From positions 12,188,501-12,252,500 of the forward strand of contig NC_086227.1 of the NCBI RefSeq assembly GCF_036321145.2: a stretch of DNA of 64,000 nucleotides, written 5' to 3'. Below the pieces are notes generated by a model. It was given only the letters and a program-made list of their open reading frames with translations, was not told where the DNA came from and searched no databases. Below are positions 25,836 through 38,441 of the stretch, one piece after another. Position numbers and translations under genes: made by a program. Numbering within the stretch: the first letter of the stretch is position 1; each line of letters opens with the position of its first letter. Origin of the DNA: Pelmatolapia mariae (taxonomy: Eukaryota > Chordata > Actinopteri > Cichliformes > Cichlidae).

Positions 25836-26970
25836 GTGAAGGGTAGAGCCTGGACAGGGGCAGTTTCCCCTCCCAGCTTCTTAGTATATTCTCCATTTAA
25901 CATTCAGGCTCTCTAATAAACAGCATTTGCTTTCTGTGAACGTTCAGGGCTGCGGTGCATGTACAAAAAAACACTCATGCATCACACGCTCCACCCCAAA
26001 CAAGACAAACTCTGTTTTGCACTCTGTGTATCTTAATGCGTACGGCGTGTTATTTGCCCTCCGTTTTTAAGCCTTTAGTCCGAACACACCACTTCCTCAA
26101 TATTGAAAACACACACTAGATGGAGTCAAAAAGAGAAGTCAAAAACAGGCCACAGATGCATTTGGTTCTAGTGTGGTTAATAAAAGCTCTGGGGTAACGG
26201 TTTGAGGCAGCGTCTAATTCAGTCCATATTCAGTTAGAGGGAAGCCGCCGTGCCTGTGGGTGGTCCGGGGCCTGTCTGCGCTGCCATTTTGTCTTCTGAT
26301 GTCACATGTTTAGATTTAAGGCTCAATTTGCTCTCCTTTCTCTACGCTGCAGCAACTGAACGTGCTCAGAAGGAAAGGATAAGTGAAAGGGATCCACAGG
26401 CAGAGAGGCAAATGTAAAGATTTTTTCTTTCTAAAAGGAATTTAAAACAGATGAGTAGACTGGCTTTTGTGATGTTTGTGCTTTAGGCCCCTTTATGGAT
26501 ACAAAAGCAGCGAGAATGTAATTCTGTTTTAACAAGACAAATAACACAAACAGAGGAATAAGAAGGCGAGAGCCTACAGCTTGTTCAGTGCATTGACAAA
26601 GAAAAAAAAAGAAAAAAGTAATTTGATCTACCCCTGAGAAATTCAATAAGGCACAGAGATCTCAATCTAAAATCTCTCAGCCTCACTATTCCATCAAATG
26701 CATCAGCGTGATTTCATATCTCCCAACCTAAAACCTCGGCGAGCTGCTGATGAAGAGTAATCCATCTTGATCAGAAAACAATATGACGAACAATCCCTCT
26801 AATGTATCGATGTTGACAACTTGGCCATGAGATTGTCATTGTGGGTTTGTGGGCGAGCAGCGCAGCTCGAAAACAACGCGCTATCGATGCATTCTATGAA
26901 GCGCTGTTTGCAAAAAAAAAAAAAAGACGGAAACCAACACATCTAAACCCTGTAGGTGTGCACAAACACA

Positions 26971-27098
26971 TTCACACACACACACACACACACACATCTC
27001 CCCTGCTCTATTTTACACATCTGAAATACAGTGTGTCATCTTGCACGTCGATGCACATTTACACACCCACAAATGTGCATGTGTGTGTGTGTGTGTGA
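26971..27098. repeat. CA and GT microsatellites facing each other
   Basis: A CA array at 26971-26997 and a GT array at 27077-27098 flank about 80 bases. As inverted simple repeats they could pair with each other as a weak hairpin. Confidence 0.85.
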
Positions 27099-27192
27099 GT
27101 TTCCATCCCACTTTTGTTCTTCGTCTTGGTTGCGGTGTATTATAGGTCACAGTTATGCAATTGTGTAGGGGGGGGTAGCCTATTTTCTCCAC

Positions 27193-27221
27193 ACCTCTCT
27201 CTTTCTCTCTCTCTCTCTCTT
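27193..27221. repeat. CT microsatellite
   Basis: CT array with one TTT interruption. Confidence 0.9.
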
Positions 27222-27569
27222 TTGCTTGTATTTCTTCCTCTCTCGCTCTGTTTTTCTCATATAGCTTCTCTTGAAGTTTTGCCCCAAAACAAGGTTCAGA
27301 GTTCACTTTTAACTGACATCGAGTCCACTAACTGACTGCAAATCGACCAGCAGTTGTTTTAATAGTCAGCTTCTGTTGTTTGTGGTGTGTATGACAAACT
27401 GAATTTCTTCTGGCTAAATGGTCAAAGAGAATCTGCAACCTGAAAATGTTGTTTTAGATTATGTAAAAACAATACATTGCATTTTTGTTAATTTTTAATG
27501 TTCTCTTTCTGATAGTTAAATAGCTGAACAATGAATTTTAATTTGCTAAACTAGCACTTCCTGGAAAGC

Positions 27570-27672
27570 TGGTTTCGCTCGCTATTTGAGCAGGTGACCA
27601 AAGGCAAATGGCTAGAAGCAGTAGCCTGGGTTCAATGCTAACTCCACTCCGTTTCCTGTCTTCTTTTTTTGT
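27570..27672 (+). mobile_element. Degenerate tRNA-derived SINE remnant
   Basis: TTTGAGCAGGTGACC, then GCAGTAGCCTGGGTTCAATG (B-box-like) and a CTTTC/TGTCTTC-rich tail give the same order of landmarks as the SINE at 49618-49775 on the same strand. It is strongly diverged. Confidence 0.5.
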
Positions 27673-29432
27673 CTGGAAAAATCTTCACTGTCGCATCAAA
27701 TAAAGGTGGAAATGCTCCCCCTCCAAAAACAATTGCACAAAATATGAACTCCTGTTCAGAGTTGCAACACTTGCACTGCTTTAATGAATCTTTTAACCTG
27801 TCAGTACCTTCGATTCAAGCCTTACAAAAGTGGAAAGAAAAAAGAAAAGGAAATGCTTGCTGCTGAAAAGACACCATCGTAACATACGACTGTTAGCGGT
27901 CCACCATATTATGGTTAATGCATGACTGATGATTGTTTTTGTCAATTCTGCCTGCTGGTTTGTAGTTTTTACTTGCAGCTCTGCTATGTGGTTGCCAGTG
28001 GCTTCCAACCACGTCAGCCAGACAAGAAGAGCACGTCTGCTGTCTGCACACATCAGTGACCACATTGCAGACATGCCTCCACACACATAAACACAAATAT
28101 GATAGACACATCAGATATAAAACATGTAAGTAGTGTGTGAACCGAATGGTATGCTTCCCTAAGCATGTGTGTATGTGTGAAAGCGTTCTGACACTTTGCA
28201 CCGAGACAAACTGCAGCACTCAGCGGTGGGAAGATAAGGCCCAACTCATCTGCTTCCATTCTGACTTCTCAGCTAGATTGCCCCGACAACTGTGATGCTG
28301 CTGCACATGCACAGATGAGAGATTATGGATAAGTTCAGTTTAGGTGAAAGGAGGGCAAACATGCAGATGGCACATGTTTGAAGAGAGAGCAAATGCGTTT
28401 GGCGCTCAGCACTGCTTATAATCGATACATTTGTGCCATTTAGAGGACGAAAGTTTGCTTCGAGGAAATGGAACGTTCCAAAACAGAAGACAGACCCAAA
28501 AATAAATGGAAATGTACCACCTTACTGTGCAGTAATTTGTGGCTTTCCTGGGTTTTTTTTTTTTTTTTTTTTTTTGCACCCGGTTGTTGAGTAGATCCAA
28601 CGTAATAAGAGCGCACAAATCGGCAGGAAAATAGATATTTCTTCGCAGGTTCTGCTCATTATGTTTGTGTGGGAGACGTCTGCTTTGAGGATAAGCGAGA
28701 ACCCCCACATTTGTAACTAGTTCCACTTACATTCATCTGATTTAGTTTGTCTGGTAGGGGGAGTCAATTTACATCCTGCTTCTTCTTTTATTAAGAAGAA
28801 AGAGGAAAAGAATCGTTGTGAACAACGTCTCACCAGTTGCCATGACAACTCACCATACCCAATAACCCATGGAAAAAAAAACTGTGTAGCCTCATACACA
28901 TAGGAGGACTCTGTCGGCCATGGTTTGAGGGCAGAAGCAAATCTTGTTTACAGAGCACAGACTTGCTCACACACACACACATTGCACGGAAACAATCTAT
29001 CCACTTCACCGCAAAAGAACCTTCAAGCAACTCTGTCGGCACATCCTGTGTAGATACAGTAACCCACAACTGCATGTGGTGTTACAGTTTCTACGTCAGA
29101 CATCCGTTCTGAAACAAGCCCAGTAACACAATGAGAAACTAAAAGAAAAGATAAGAACACTTTAACGTTTGCTTCGGAGGTGCAAAAGGGCTGCAAAGTG
29201 CAGACTCCTCCTTAAAACGATTCCGGTAGATACGTTTGAAGCGTGGATTGTTTCAGTGCAGGAGGAGGAGGAAGGCGAGGAGGAGGAGAGAGCTCGGTTT
29301 AGAGAGGCTGCTACTTGTGGCTTTTGGGTTTGTGGGCTTTTGTATAAGATATAACGGTTCAGTTTCCCTGTCAGCATATTTAGGGCATGTAAGCCACCAC
29401 TGGGGTTGTGAAACAGAAGACGTGCTGAGAAC
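27673..29432. other. Non-coding, with a 23-T run
   Basis: No gene recognised. An uninterrupted run of 23 T lies at 28553-28575. It could be the A-tail of a lost minus-strand retrocopy, but nothing recognisable lies beside it. Confidence 0.5.
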
Positions 29433-29509
29433 AAAAAAAAAAAAAGAAAGAAAGAAAGAAAGAAAGAAAGAAAAAAAAGAAAAGAAAAGAAAAGAAAAGA
29501 AAAGAAAAC
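29433..29509. repeat. Compound purine array (A, GAAA, AAAAG)
   Basis: A poly-A run leads into GAAA tetramers and then AAAAG pentamers. The strand is pure purine for about 76 bases, a layout able to form triplex DNA. Confidence 0.95.
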
Positions 29510-31641
29510 AGGCCTTAAAAATAGTCACGGCGATGTCCTGCTGTACCTTTTGTTGCATGAATAAGGTGAGATTTTCAGAATAACAGCCCAGGCAAGAATG
29601 CTTTGGTATGTTATTCAATATACAACAAGATATAGTTAAATATGGTCATCTTTGCATTATTAAGGAGTAGAATAAAACATTTATAAATAAAAAAAACTAA
29701 ATAATTCTCACATCTAAACTTTTTAATCATCTCAGTAAAGATGTCAAAACCTCTATAATGTAAGTGTTGTTTGTTTACAGGCTCTCCCTGCAAACTATTA
29801 AATATCAAATCTCTGTCAGGGCAACACATTGATTTGTTTGAGTAGTAAAACATTATTACACAAGCTTCATTATTCCCTAATTTAATGCTCAATACTGTCT
29901 TGCAAGCCTCTCATAATTCAAACCACTTCATATGCAGACGCCGCACCACAGTGCTCACCCGGTTTAAAAAAAAAAATCCAGATCAGATGTGCGCTGCTTT
30001 AAATGATCAAACGACCTCGTGTGCGTCGAGGAATTTGTGCTTGTTGGCTTTGTTCACAGCGCCTCTGCTGCCTCAACTGAGTGACAAGCTGAGAGTTAAA
30101 CCTGGACCCAGAGGTCTGAATTATCTTTGATTGCTTATTCAGCTGCTAAAGTGCTTATAAGGCAACTAATAGGTGACAACACATTTGTTTGTTGAGGTTA
30201 AAGCTACAGCAACAGGTTAAATTATGCTACTCTCAAAACCTCCACCACCGGGGGGCAGCATTTTATCTATGGCTGTGCTGAGATGCTTTCAGGTGTGCTG
30301 CTGTCTAAATTTTGATACTTTGCTTTTTAGCTACCCCCATTTCCTCAAGAGGCTTGTCTTCTTCTCACACTACCACTGCAAAGATGAAAGCACATGTAAT
30401 GACTTGCTTGGTTAACCAAAAGAGCACTCGGTGCACCACCTGGTGGTATAAAGCGGTATTAAATGAAAGTACAGCCAAGCACTTGTTTAATTTCAGCTGA
30501 CATCTCTCCAGCACAACAGAGAGCTCATTGGAGCATGAAGTCAGAGTGGGTTTTTTTTTTTTCATATTCAACTAACAGTCTAATTTAATTTGGGAAGGTT
30601 AAAAAAATATGTTTGTATGGTATGACAGGAATTTACAAAAAAAATAAACAAAATAAATAAATTAAAAAGTTTTTTCTGACTCCAGCACAGGATATTTGAG
30701 AATATTTACTTGTATTTTACTATATATTTACTTTACTTGTTACTAATATTTACTATTTGTGTGCATCATATTTGTAGGGACTGAGTTCAGAGCCTAGACA
30801 CCAAACTCTAACTGTATTCTGCTGACATAACATATGACTCATCTCAAAAGTGACTTATCTGACTGAAAGGTCATTTGAAGGAGAGCTGAACAACATGAAC
30901 ATCCACGAGTCATATTGAACTCATTTTTTGAGTCCTGCTTGTCAGTAGTTGATGCAATAATTCACAAGCTTCGCGGTGTTTTTACAACACTGTAATTGTC
31001 AGAGCGAGTTAGCAGCATTTTAGTAGCTGCAGTAAATTAGCAGCTCACTTGTGCTGCTGTGTGAGGCATTTCAGTGTGAACACAAAGCTCGCACGTGCAG
31101 ATACGGGGAGACCATCTAATGTTTTCACTCAAAGACAAAAAAAACAACCCAAAAACATACATTAACTAATCCGGCTTCGGACGAATGCAAACCAGTTTCA
31201 GTTTTTAAAGAAAATGACCGAGCATCAAGATAGAAAGACAGTCCATACTTTGAGTTGACTTGCTAATGAGCTCATTATGGGCAGCAGACATACTGTATAA
31301 CACTGCAGGAGCTCAGCAGCAAACAGCATAACCTCATTTCCTGGGGCTTCCTGAACTTTTAAGAACCTCATTAATGTATTCAGTGTTTGTTTTACAAACT
31401 GTAATATTTTTTACAAATAGAAAAAAATACAACGACACCCAGGACGCGCTCTTTATGTCCTTAATGTAAAAAGTCAGTGAAGATGATTTTTGAAGACACC
31501 TATGCTTCAAATATACGCATCTCTGCAATCAATCAACATATTTAGAGCTTGCATCTAATTTTCTGCACACAAACCAATACAGGCGACTGCAACTATTGAT
31601 TATTGTCACCAACAAATAATGAGACATTTCTATTTTATCAG

Positions 31642-31669
31642 TTAACACACTGACTGTGCAGTGTGTTAA
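31642..31669. repeat. Short perfect hairpin
   Basis: The 11-bp arms TTAACACACTG and CAGTGTGTTAA are separated by 6 bases. Confidence 0.85.
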
Positions 31670-33387
31670 AGTCTTAGATTGTCCCATGTGAGCATCTGAG
31701 CTCATAAAGCAGTTTAATTCTGGTGACTATAGAACAGATAAAAACACTAGATTTGTCAGATCTAACATAATCTAATTTAGATCTTCTGTACAAGGATTTT
31801 GTGTTGTCATTTACACAGTTACTGCCAGAAAAGTCATTCACCCTAACAGCACTGCCAGGTGGGGAGGAGCTTTTTAATACTCTGCTTAAGCAATGCAACT
31901 TTATGAGTCATTGACTCAGTGCTTCTTTACATACACAGCGGGTGTTATTACAGAGAGATCATGAATTTATTTCCCACTTTAAAGCCTGCACCAGAACGAG
32001 ATCACCGAATCACAATAAATATACGGCAACGAACGATCTAGCCTTCAGTAAACATGATTACTCCACATAAGCGTCTGGATGCGAGCTGAAGAGCTTAAAG
32101 ATAAAAGTAACATTTCACTATATTATTACTTTAAATGAAATAAAGTAGCTGCCATCATGATTGTAGTGTACCTTTGTAAAGGCTAGAAAATAAAACAAAT
32201 CCCCAGTGACGACATCAAGAAAAGAGTCAGCTGAGGCCAGGCGAGCCACCTGTACTAATGACTGACACAAAATTGATGGAAACGCTCACTAAGGTCCAAC
32301 GTGTGTCAGAAAACTAAAAAAACTGTTGCAGTGTGCATGGTGTTGGTCCCAGGGGGTTACTGGCTTTATTTGTGTGCAGCCCCCATGTCACATTTATCAG
32401 GTAATTCATTCACATTTGCATGTTTTATTCAAACAGTGCTCCAAATCTTAATTAAATCAGTTTACTGTTGCTCACAAAACAAGCATCAAATATTAACTGA
32501 AGAAGCTGCAGTTAGAAGGTAACTGGTATGAATTTAGCGTAGGCTAGCTGATCAGATACTCACCTAATTATTGCAGCACTTCTTACATTTATTGTCACAC
32601 AAACTGCTTTTGGTATTACGGACACATGGAAGTACAATGAGGTAAATTACAATACACCACAGTGTGTTTTAGCAATGTGAAAATGGAGAGTAGTTTCACG
32701 TGAACTTACAGCAATGGCAGAAACTGTTGCTGAACTGCAGCCTCTGGTCTTTGGTTCTGCTCGGTGCTTGCGACTTGCATCATATCTCTATACGATGCAG
32801 TGCTTTCACACCCGCTGCAAACTGGCAAATTACGCTGCAGAACACACACTTTCATAATACACACATATCCGCACCACTGTCACGTCATTTAAAGATCTCA
32901 TGGGTTTTTTTGAAAATACTCTAACCACTTTTTATGCTGGGTTTGAGTCATTAATACATGTGAAGTGACATAAAATCTATGTTTTTCTACACAACATCTT
33001 CTGAATACTCTGACTGCTTCACTCTCAAGTTAAATCATCTTCTTAAAAATGTGCAGCGTGCAGTCACGGGAGATTAAGTTACTCTGCACATGAATGAATG
33101 CCAGACAATTGCTATTTGCCAAACAGTAGACAATAAGTTGACAGTGGTACAAAGTGTGGCCCAGAATCATACTCCTGCTGATTAGCAATGCACAAACAGA
33201 GGATGACATACTGTACACAGCCCCCGGTATGGACGAAAACTGCCAGCGAAATCCCCAAATTAAAATGTAAAGCTGGTCTAAGCACCACCTTGATGAAATC
33301 CCATATTAAGCCGAGCAGGGAGTCGGTGTGCACTGGAGGGAATGAGAGTGAAGCCAAGCCAACAGGGAGTTCTGCCTCCTATCTCGT

Positions 33388-33615
33388 CCCCCTTCCCTCT
33401 TTTTTTCTCCACTATCATTACCTTGCCTGTCACTCCCCACGCAATTTCCTCCTCTTTCCCTCCCTGTTCCACATTCCCCCCTTTTTACCGGCTATCTTTA
33501 TTGCGCTTCCCCCCCATCACTGTTTCCCCTCTCTCCTTCCTTCGTTACCTCTCGTGCTCCCTTTTCCCCTCCTCCTTCTCTCTTCCCTCAGGTTGTTTCC
33601 TCCTCTCTCTATCTG
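33388..33615. repeat. Polypyrimidine block
   Basis: About 230 bases, mostly C and T on the plus strand without a strict period. It may adopt triplex structure and explains the long low-complexity open frames across it. Confidence 0.8.
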
Positions 33616-35020
33616 TAGGTGCCACATCTGGCAGCTTTCAGTTCCAGACTAGGCCTGCCTGGCTGGAAGAGAGAGAGTGAGATAATCGGGCTAATCCCTC
33701 CGTCATCCCAGAGGCTATCACGCTACTCTATAACCCCCTAATCCCTCTAATTCCCTCACACTCTGCAGTCAGCCTCGCTGTCAGACACATCGGGATCCTT
33801 ATCGCCAGGAAAGAGCTGCAGGCACAGTGTGTATGTGTACATTTGTGTCTGTATGTGTGTGTGTGCCTTCCTTTTAATCAGTGAGGGATGTGGCCTTGCA
33901 GCCAGGCTGACCTGACCCGGGCTTTGAGGAACTTTGGCAAATGGATAAACAAACCATATCCATGGAAAAAAAGAAATACATCCAGAAGATAAACACACCC
34001 GCTCTGCACGTTTGATGCTTCCAATTAAAGCACTGTATGACATTGTTATCCACCCCTGCTCTCCCCCTCCTCCCTCTATCTCTCTCTCTTTTCTTTCTTA
34101 GCATAAGCTAGTGCAGATGCGAAGGAGTGTGGTAACAAAGAGCCAAATATTGGCAGGCAGACCAAAATCAATAAACACATTTTAAACACAGATTTGCTTG
34201 AGATGGAAGGAGGTATTTGAAAGATAATAACAGCTTCCAAACTGCATCGCGGATTGCCAACGGTTGATCACATCATCACAGATATATCGATCAATGTATC
34301 AAAGGCACAGGAGAAGGAGGAGAGGCAGCACTTCGTCTGAGCAGAGCTCAGCTCTTGTTATCAGAATCATCAGTGACTGTGCCCTCTGAACTCTGGGAAA
34401 AACAGTCCCATGAGCCAGGGCTGCAGGGTGGGCGAGGTGTTAGGAGGCTATTTTCTCCTGTATGCTGTCACCAGGGAACACTGTGTGTGTGGTGTGGAGT
34501 GTGTTATTGATCGGCGCTCCTGTTTAACAGCATGTTGTTTATCATGCTTGCTGCTCTGTGGGTGCCCGTGGATTGCATTATTGGAATTTGGCGGTGTGCC
34601 GATGAATAACTGTCAGCCTGTTCGTCCATCCATTAGAGTCGAGTGATGCTGTCTAAAAAATTATATTATTCTAAGTTAGAAGACAACGAAAACATCACAA
34701 GATAAAGTGAGGTTTGCACTGTGTATTCTCCAACCAGACAAAAGATTTGAATATTTCTTGTTAAGAAGGCTGATTTTCAACAATGTGGATGTGCATGTTT
34801 TCTTCTCTTATTTGTTTATTGAAATACCAAAAGCCAGAGGACAATGCTACCTGGGACTGAGGTATTTCTTTGAATGCTTTGCCGATCGATTCCTGGTGTT
34901 TATGACTCGATGCACTTATGCTGATGACATTTTAGGTCAGTTTTTTTCTTCCTTTATTGGCACAGACAAAGTTTAAGACAAAGACAAGCATGTTTGTTTA
35001 ACTGGTGATTCAACCCGGTA

Positions 35021-35335
35021 TCACGGCAAAATGTGGAACAGACACGCCGTTTCCATCTCCAAAATGTGAAAAGGACAAACACGTATTAGTTGCATTACCA
35101 GCAGGGGGAGATAATCTATTTAAAGCCACAAAGTCGGTATTGAGCAAAATGACGATTAAGCTAGGCAGCTAATATTTATATGCATGTCTGTTTAAACACT
35201 TTCCTGTGTTATTTTTATGTTGGCTTAAAATAAAATATCTCCCCCTGCTGTAACTTCTGCATGTGTGCACATTTCACATTTTAGGGGCAAAGCGTGAAAT
35301 GGAGACAGTGTACAGGTTTGTCTATTACACGCTTT
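35021..35335. mobile_element. MITE-like imperfect inverted repeat
   Basis: The left arm contains AAAATGTGAAA and CAGCAGGGGGAGATAATC. The right arm carries the inverse of both, GATATTTTATCTCCCCCTGCTG-like and TTTCACATTTT, in mirrored order. The arms run roughly 35040-35140 and 35220-35325 around about 80 bases of AT-rich centre, with no coding capacity. This is the form of a non-autonomous DNA transposon, but no exact ends or target duplication can be called. Confidence 0.6.
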
Positions 35336-35362
35336 GCAGTGATATTGGGTTGGGTGATTCTA

Positions 35363-35463
35363 AATTGATTCTGAATGGTTGTGTGTCTCTGTGTTGTACC
35401 CTGCCTCTTCCCCTATGACGGCTGGGATAGAGGCCAGCTGTCATGGATTAAGAAGGTATGGAT
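35363..35463 (+). mobile_element. 3' scrap of the GGAT-tailed SINE-like repeat
   Basis: GATTCTGAATGGTTGTGTGT, TGTACCCTGCCTCTTCCCCT and ATGACGGCTGGGATAG follow the same order as the 3' part of 18566-18970. The tRNA-like head is missing, as in 5'-truncated retrocopies. Confidence 0.72.
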
Positions 35464-35539
35464 GTTATGTTTGTTAAAATGTCACATTATTAAAAATCAT
35501 ACATACATACTGCGTGCTTGATATTTTTACTTAATGGCT

Positions 35540-36040
35540 CAACCAATCATGGCCCAGCTCGGACTGACTGCAGTCACTCTCAGACAGACTGGTAAAGTTT
35601 TGCAAATACCTGCTGTCCAATTTATAAACACAGACAGACCTTGCAATCAGTCTGGGCCTGTTTGCTTAGACGGAACAACTCATCTGCAACCCATCACTTT
35701 GATGTAGAGGACTTAACTAATTTGACTGCCAACTGGTTGTTTAATGTGCATATCTGTGTAAGTAAACGCTAACAGGTTTGCGATTTTTGCCAGTTTATCA
35801 CAGTTGAAGCCCATTTTACAGTATCACAAACAAATGGCCTGTAATTGTCAAATTGGCCCCATTCAATCGCAAGCTGATAGCAGACTGACTCTGTCTAATT
35901 ACTGTTTTATCACTGTCTTAATGCAGCAATGCCGCTTTTAAGACAGAAACTGGTCCCCATGTTTGCAGCAACCATTTCAAAGGCAACAAAATCGCAGGTT
36001 CCTCGCACACGGCAGTCTTGTGGTCTCCAACTACTAGGGT
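35540..36040 (+). repeat. Dispersed repeat, copy 1
   Basis: It shares ordered words with 61640-62220 on the same strand: GACTGCAGTCACTC against GACTGCAATCACTC, a TTTATAAA-CAGACA block, GATTTTTGCCAG against GAGTTTTGCCAG with ACAGTT following, and CCATTTCAAAGGCAACAA. It is not coding. I do not recognise the family; it is probably an old non-autonomous element. Confidence 0.5.
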
Positions 36041-36993
36041 AACTGATGAGTAGATGATTCAAATAGTTACCTCACTACTAAACAGATAATAGACAAGCTC
36101 ACAATGATTAATTGTGTTGCATGGTAAAATGCTGTTTGTTTAGCCATGAAATGTCTCCATGTTTGTGATAATGTAAAAAAGGTCCTTTAAACGGAACGCT
36201 CATCCCTGCAATCTAACTATTCAATTATAGACAGCAAATTAATATTATGTTCGTGCCCCTTCTATATAAATACTCAGACCTAGATTTGTGTTTTTGATGT
36301 CACTGGTTCTGCATGTTTCTCAGCAATGTGACTGTACGACAACACAACATGTTTACCATTATCGTCTTTAAATCGTTTGCCTCCCACCTCTTCCGTCTAT
36401 TGATTCAATGCAACCACATATTTATCTTCCCATCCATCCAAACTATAATTGCAGAAAAGATGCAAAGGACAAAATGTTCAGAAGCCCCCTTGCCTCTTTC
36501 ATCCTTTTTATTCAGTGTCACCAGTGCAACGTGGCATCTTATGACACTTCCACCCACTCCCCAACGACTCTGTGGTGCTGCGGCGGTGATGTGAGCGCTG
36601 GCATTGTGGCTAATGCTAGAGATTGAGCAGGGCGCTTGCAAGAGAGACAGCTCATCAAGCTGGGGAGCTAGCCAAGTGGAGTGTGACAAATCTCCATTTA
36701 CCATCAGCGCACAGGGGCAAGGGTAAAATTAGAAACTCTGCTGCTTCTAACTCCCCGCTGCTAATTCCATTTCGTGCAAATTAATAAGTGTTTTTGTCCT
36801 CCTCCCCTCGCTCCACCCCCGCCCCTCATTCTCCAGCACCCTCGCTCCCTCCCTCATCTGCTCTCCTTGACGAATTGCATTAGCTCAAGGAAAAAAAAAA
36901 GAAGCTCATACACTAGTAATGAGACATTGTTAGGCAAATCCCAAGTCAGTTCCAGCATTGTTTATGGAATAAATGCCTGATTATCAACTTGGG

Positions 36994-37063
<70 letters not shown>

Positions 37064-37859
37064 CAGAGAGAAAAAAACTGCACTGCTGTTGGCTGCAGGG
37101 CAAGATACAACTTGTTTTATGCTGTTGTTGTTCTTTTGTCATCATCATTACCATTTCCTATTTGACAAGAAAACACTCCAGATAATTTAGCAATTCATTA
37201 TAAGAAATGACCCATTGTGAACTGAAGCAAGGCGCAGAATGCAGCAGTATGTTTATGGTCCTCTGGTGAAGTGTTTGCTTGTAAATGGATGCATTTTTCC
37301 TTTGAAATTTATACTAATTTCCAAGAGTTATTCACCAAGAACATGATTTGTTGATAGTGATATGGCATTTAATATGACAACCTGAGGTTTAGCCTTCTTA
37401 GGTTAAATCAACATTACCAGCAGTATTTTCTGTTGGGCTTATAGCTTGCTGAGAAGTTGTTGTGGTTCTTTTTTTTTTTTACTTTAGCGAACATTTTCTG
37501 CACTGCTTATGGTCTTGTAGGGTAGTTTAATCTAACAATGAGAGAGAAAAAATCTCATTCTAAATCATAACATCCTTAGCGGTTAAGAACAATAGGCCAC
37601 TTAAGATCGCTTGAAGCTCCAAAAGTGTTTCCCATTTTAAAATGACTAACTTTACAGTACATGTAAATGTATTTATAGCCTGGTACTGTAGCTAATTTAA
37701 ACCTTTGTGACTAATGTGTTTTGTTTTGTTGAAACTCAATTAGTGGCATGACCACTGTGACTGACAGTCGGATGCCGACACAGGCAGCTGTAGCCAGCAG
37801 CTGTTTGCTGAGCTTCCCCTCGCTCATTTGAGATATGTAACTAGATCTGCCATGTGGTT
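36041..37859. other. Non-coding, with long GT array
   Basis: No gene recognised. It includes a candidate conserved non-coding block at about 36480-36790 and the GT array at 36996-37062. Confidence 0.5.
36996..37062. repeat. Pure GT microsatellite, about 33 units
   Basis: Uninterrupted GT for about 66 bases, the longest perfect dinucleotide array in the window and likely polymorphic. Confidence 0.97.
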
Positions 37860-38300
37860 AACACTGTCAGGTTGTTACTCAAAGAAGTAATGATTTACAT
37901 GTAGTTTATTTTTTAATAAGTAATATACTACATAGATTGTTTGCACCTGAGGAAAGTAATTTGTTACACTACTTGTCACATTACTTTTGCATTACACTGT
38001 AACATGGCCTCGGATAACCACCAGTTGACAATATAAATCTTAGGTTATGGTCCTACACACGAATCACTCTAATGAGGACACAAACCGGATCTAACTTATA
38101 GTGTTTAAAAATGAACACAAAATGTTACCAAAAAAAAAAAAACAAACTAAAAATCAGATTCTAGCTACAAATGGCTACACGCCGTTTGAATTGAAGAACT
38201 TATGCAATCACATTAAAGTTTGACTACAGTAATGGGATTACCTTAGAACAGAATTTAGAACGTTAATGCATTAGAATGTAATGTGATTACAGTAATGACT
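37860..38300. repeat. AGTAAT/ATTACT-rich repeat remnant
   Basis: Words such as AAGTAATTTGTTACACTACT, CACATTACTTTTGCATTAC and, further on, ACAGTAATGGGATTACC give two arms of repeated AGTAAT/ATTACT. This resembles internal sequence of widespread fish non-autonomous DNA transposons. Ends cannot be drawn. Confidence 0.35.
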
Positions 38301-38441
38301 CATGGTGGGCCAGTTTGAGCTCCAGCTTTGTTGAGTAAAATTCACGGATTTTATTTATATGTTACTGAGCACTAATTAGGAGATACAGTTATTTTGCCTC
38401 TGTACATCTCCTCAGTGGATTGTAAATCAAACAATAATAAT

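Larger units (their letters stand above)
25836..27569. other. Non-coding stretch, CA/GT and CT arrays
   Basis: No gene recognised. It holds a CA array (26971-26997), a GT array (about 27077-27098) and a CT array (about 27193-27221). The block 26650-26900 has balanced composition and could be a conserved non-coding element. Confidence 0.5.
29510..35020. other. Long non-coding stretch
   Basis: No gene recognised. It contains an 11-bp-arm hairpin (31642-31669) and a strongly polypyrimidine plus strand at about 33388-33615. Beyond that lies a block with TAATCC homeodomain-type sites at about 33640-33800. The 154-codon open frame at 33188-33652 is low-complexity translation of the pyrimidine block, not a gene. 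Confidence 0.5.

Noticed and set aside
29236..29618. Lys-rich and Phe-rich frames on both strands
   Set aside because: Translation of the purine array at 29433-29509.
33188..33652. 154-codon frame
   Set aside because: Low-complexity Ser/Pro/Leu/Phe translation of a polypyrimidine block.
36973..37190. Cys-Val repeat protein
   Set aside because: Translation of the GT microsatellite.
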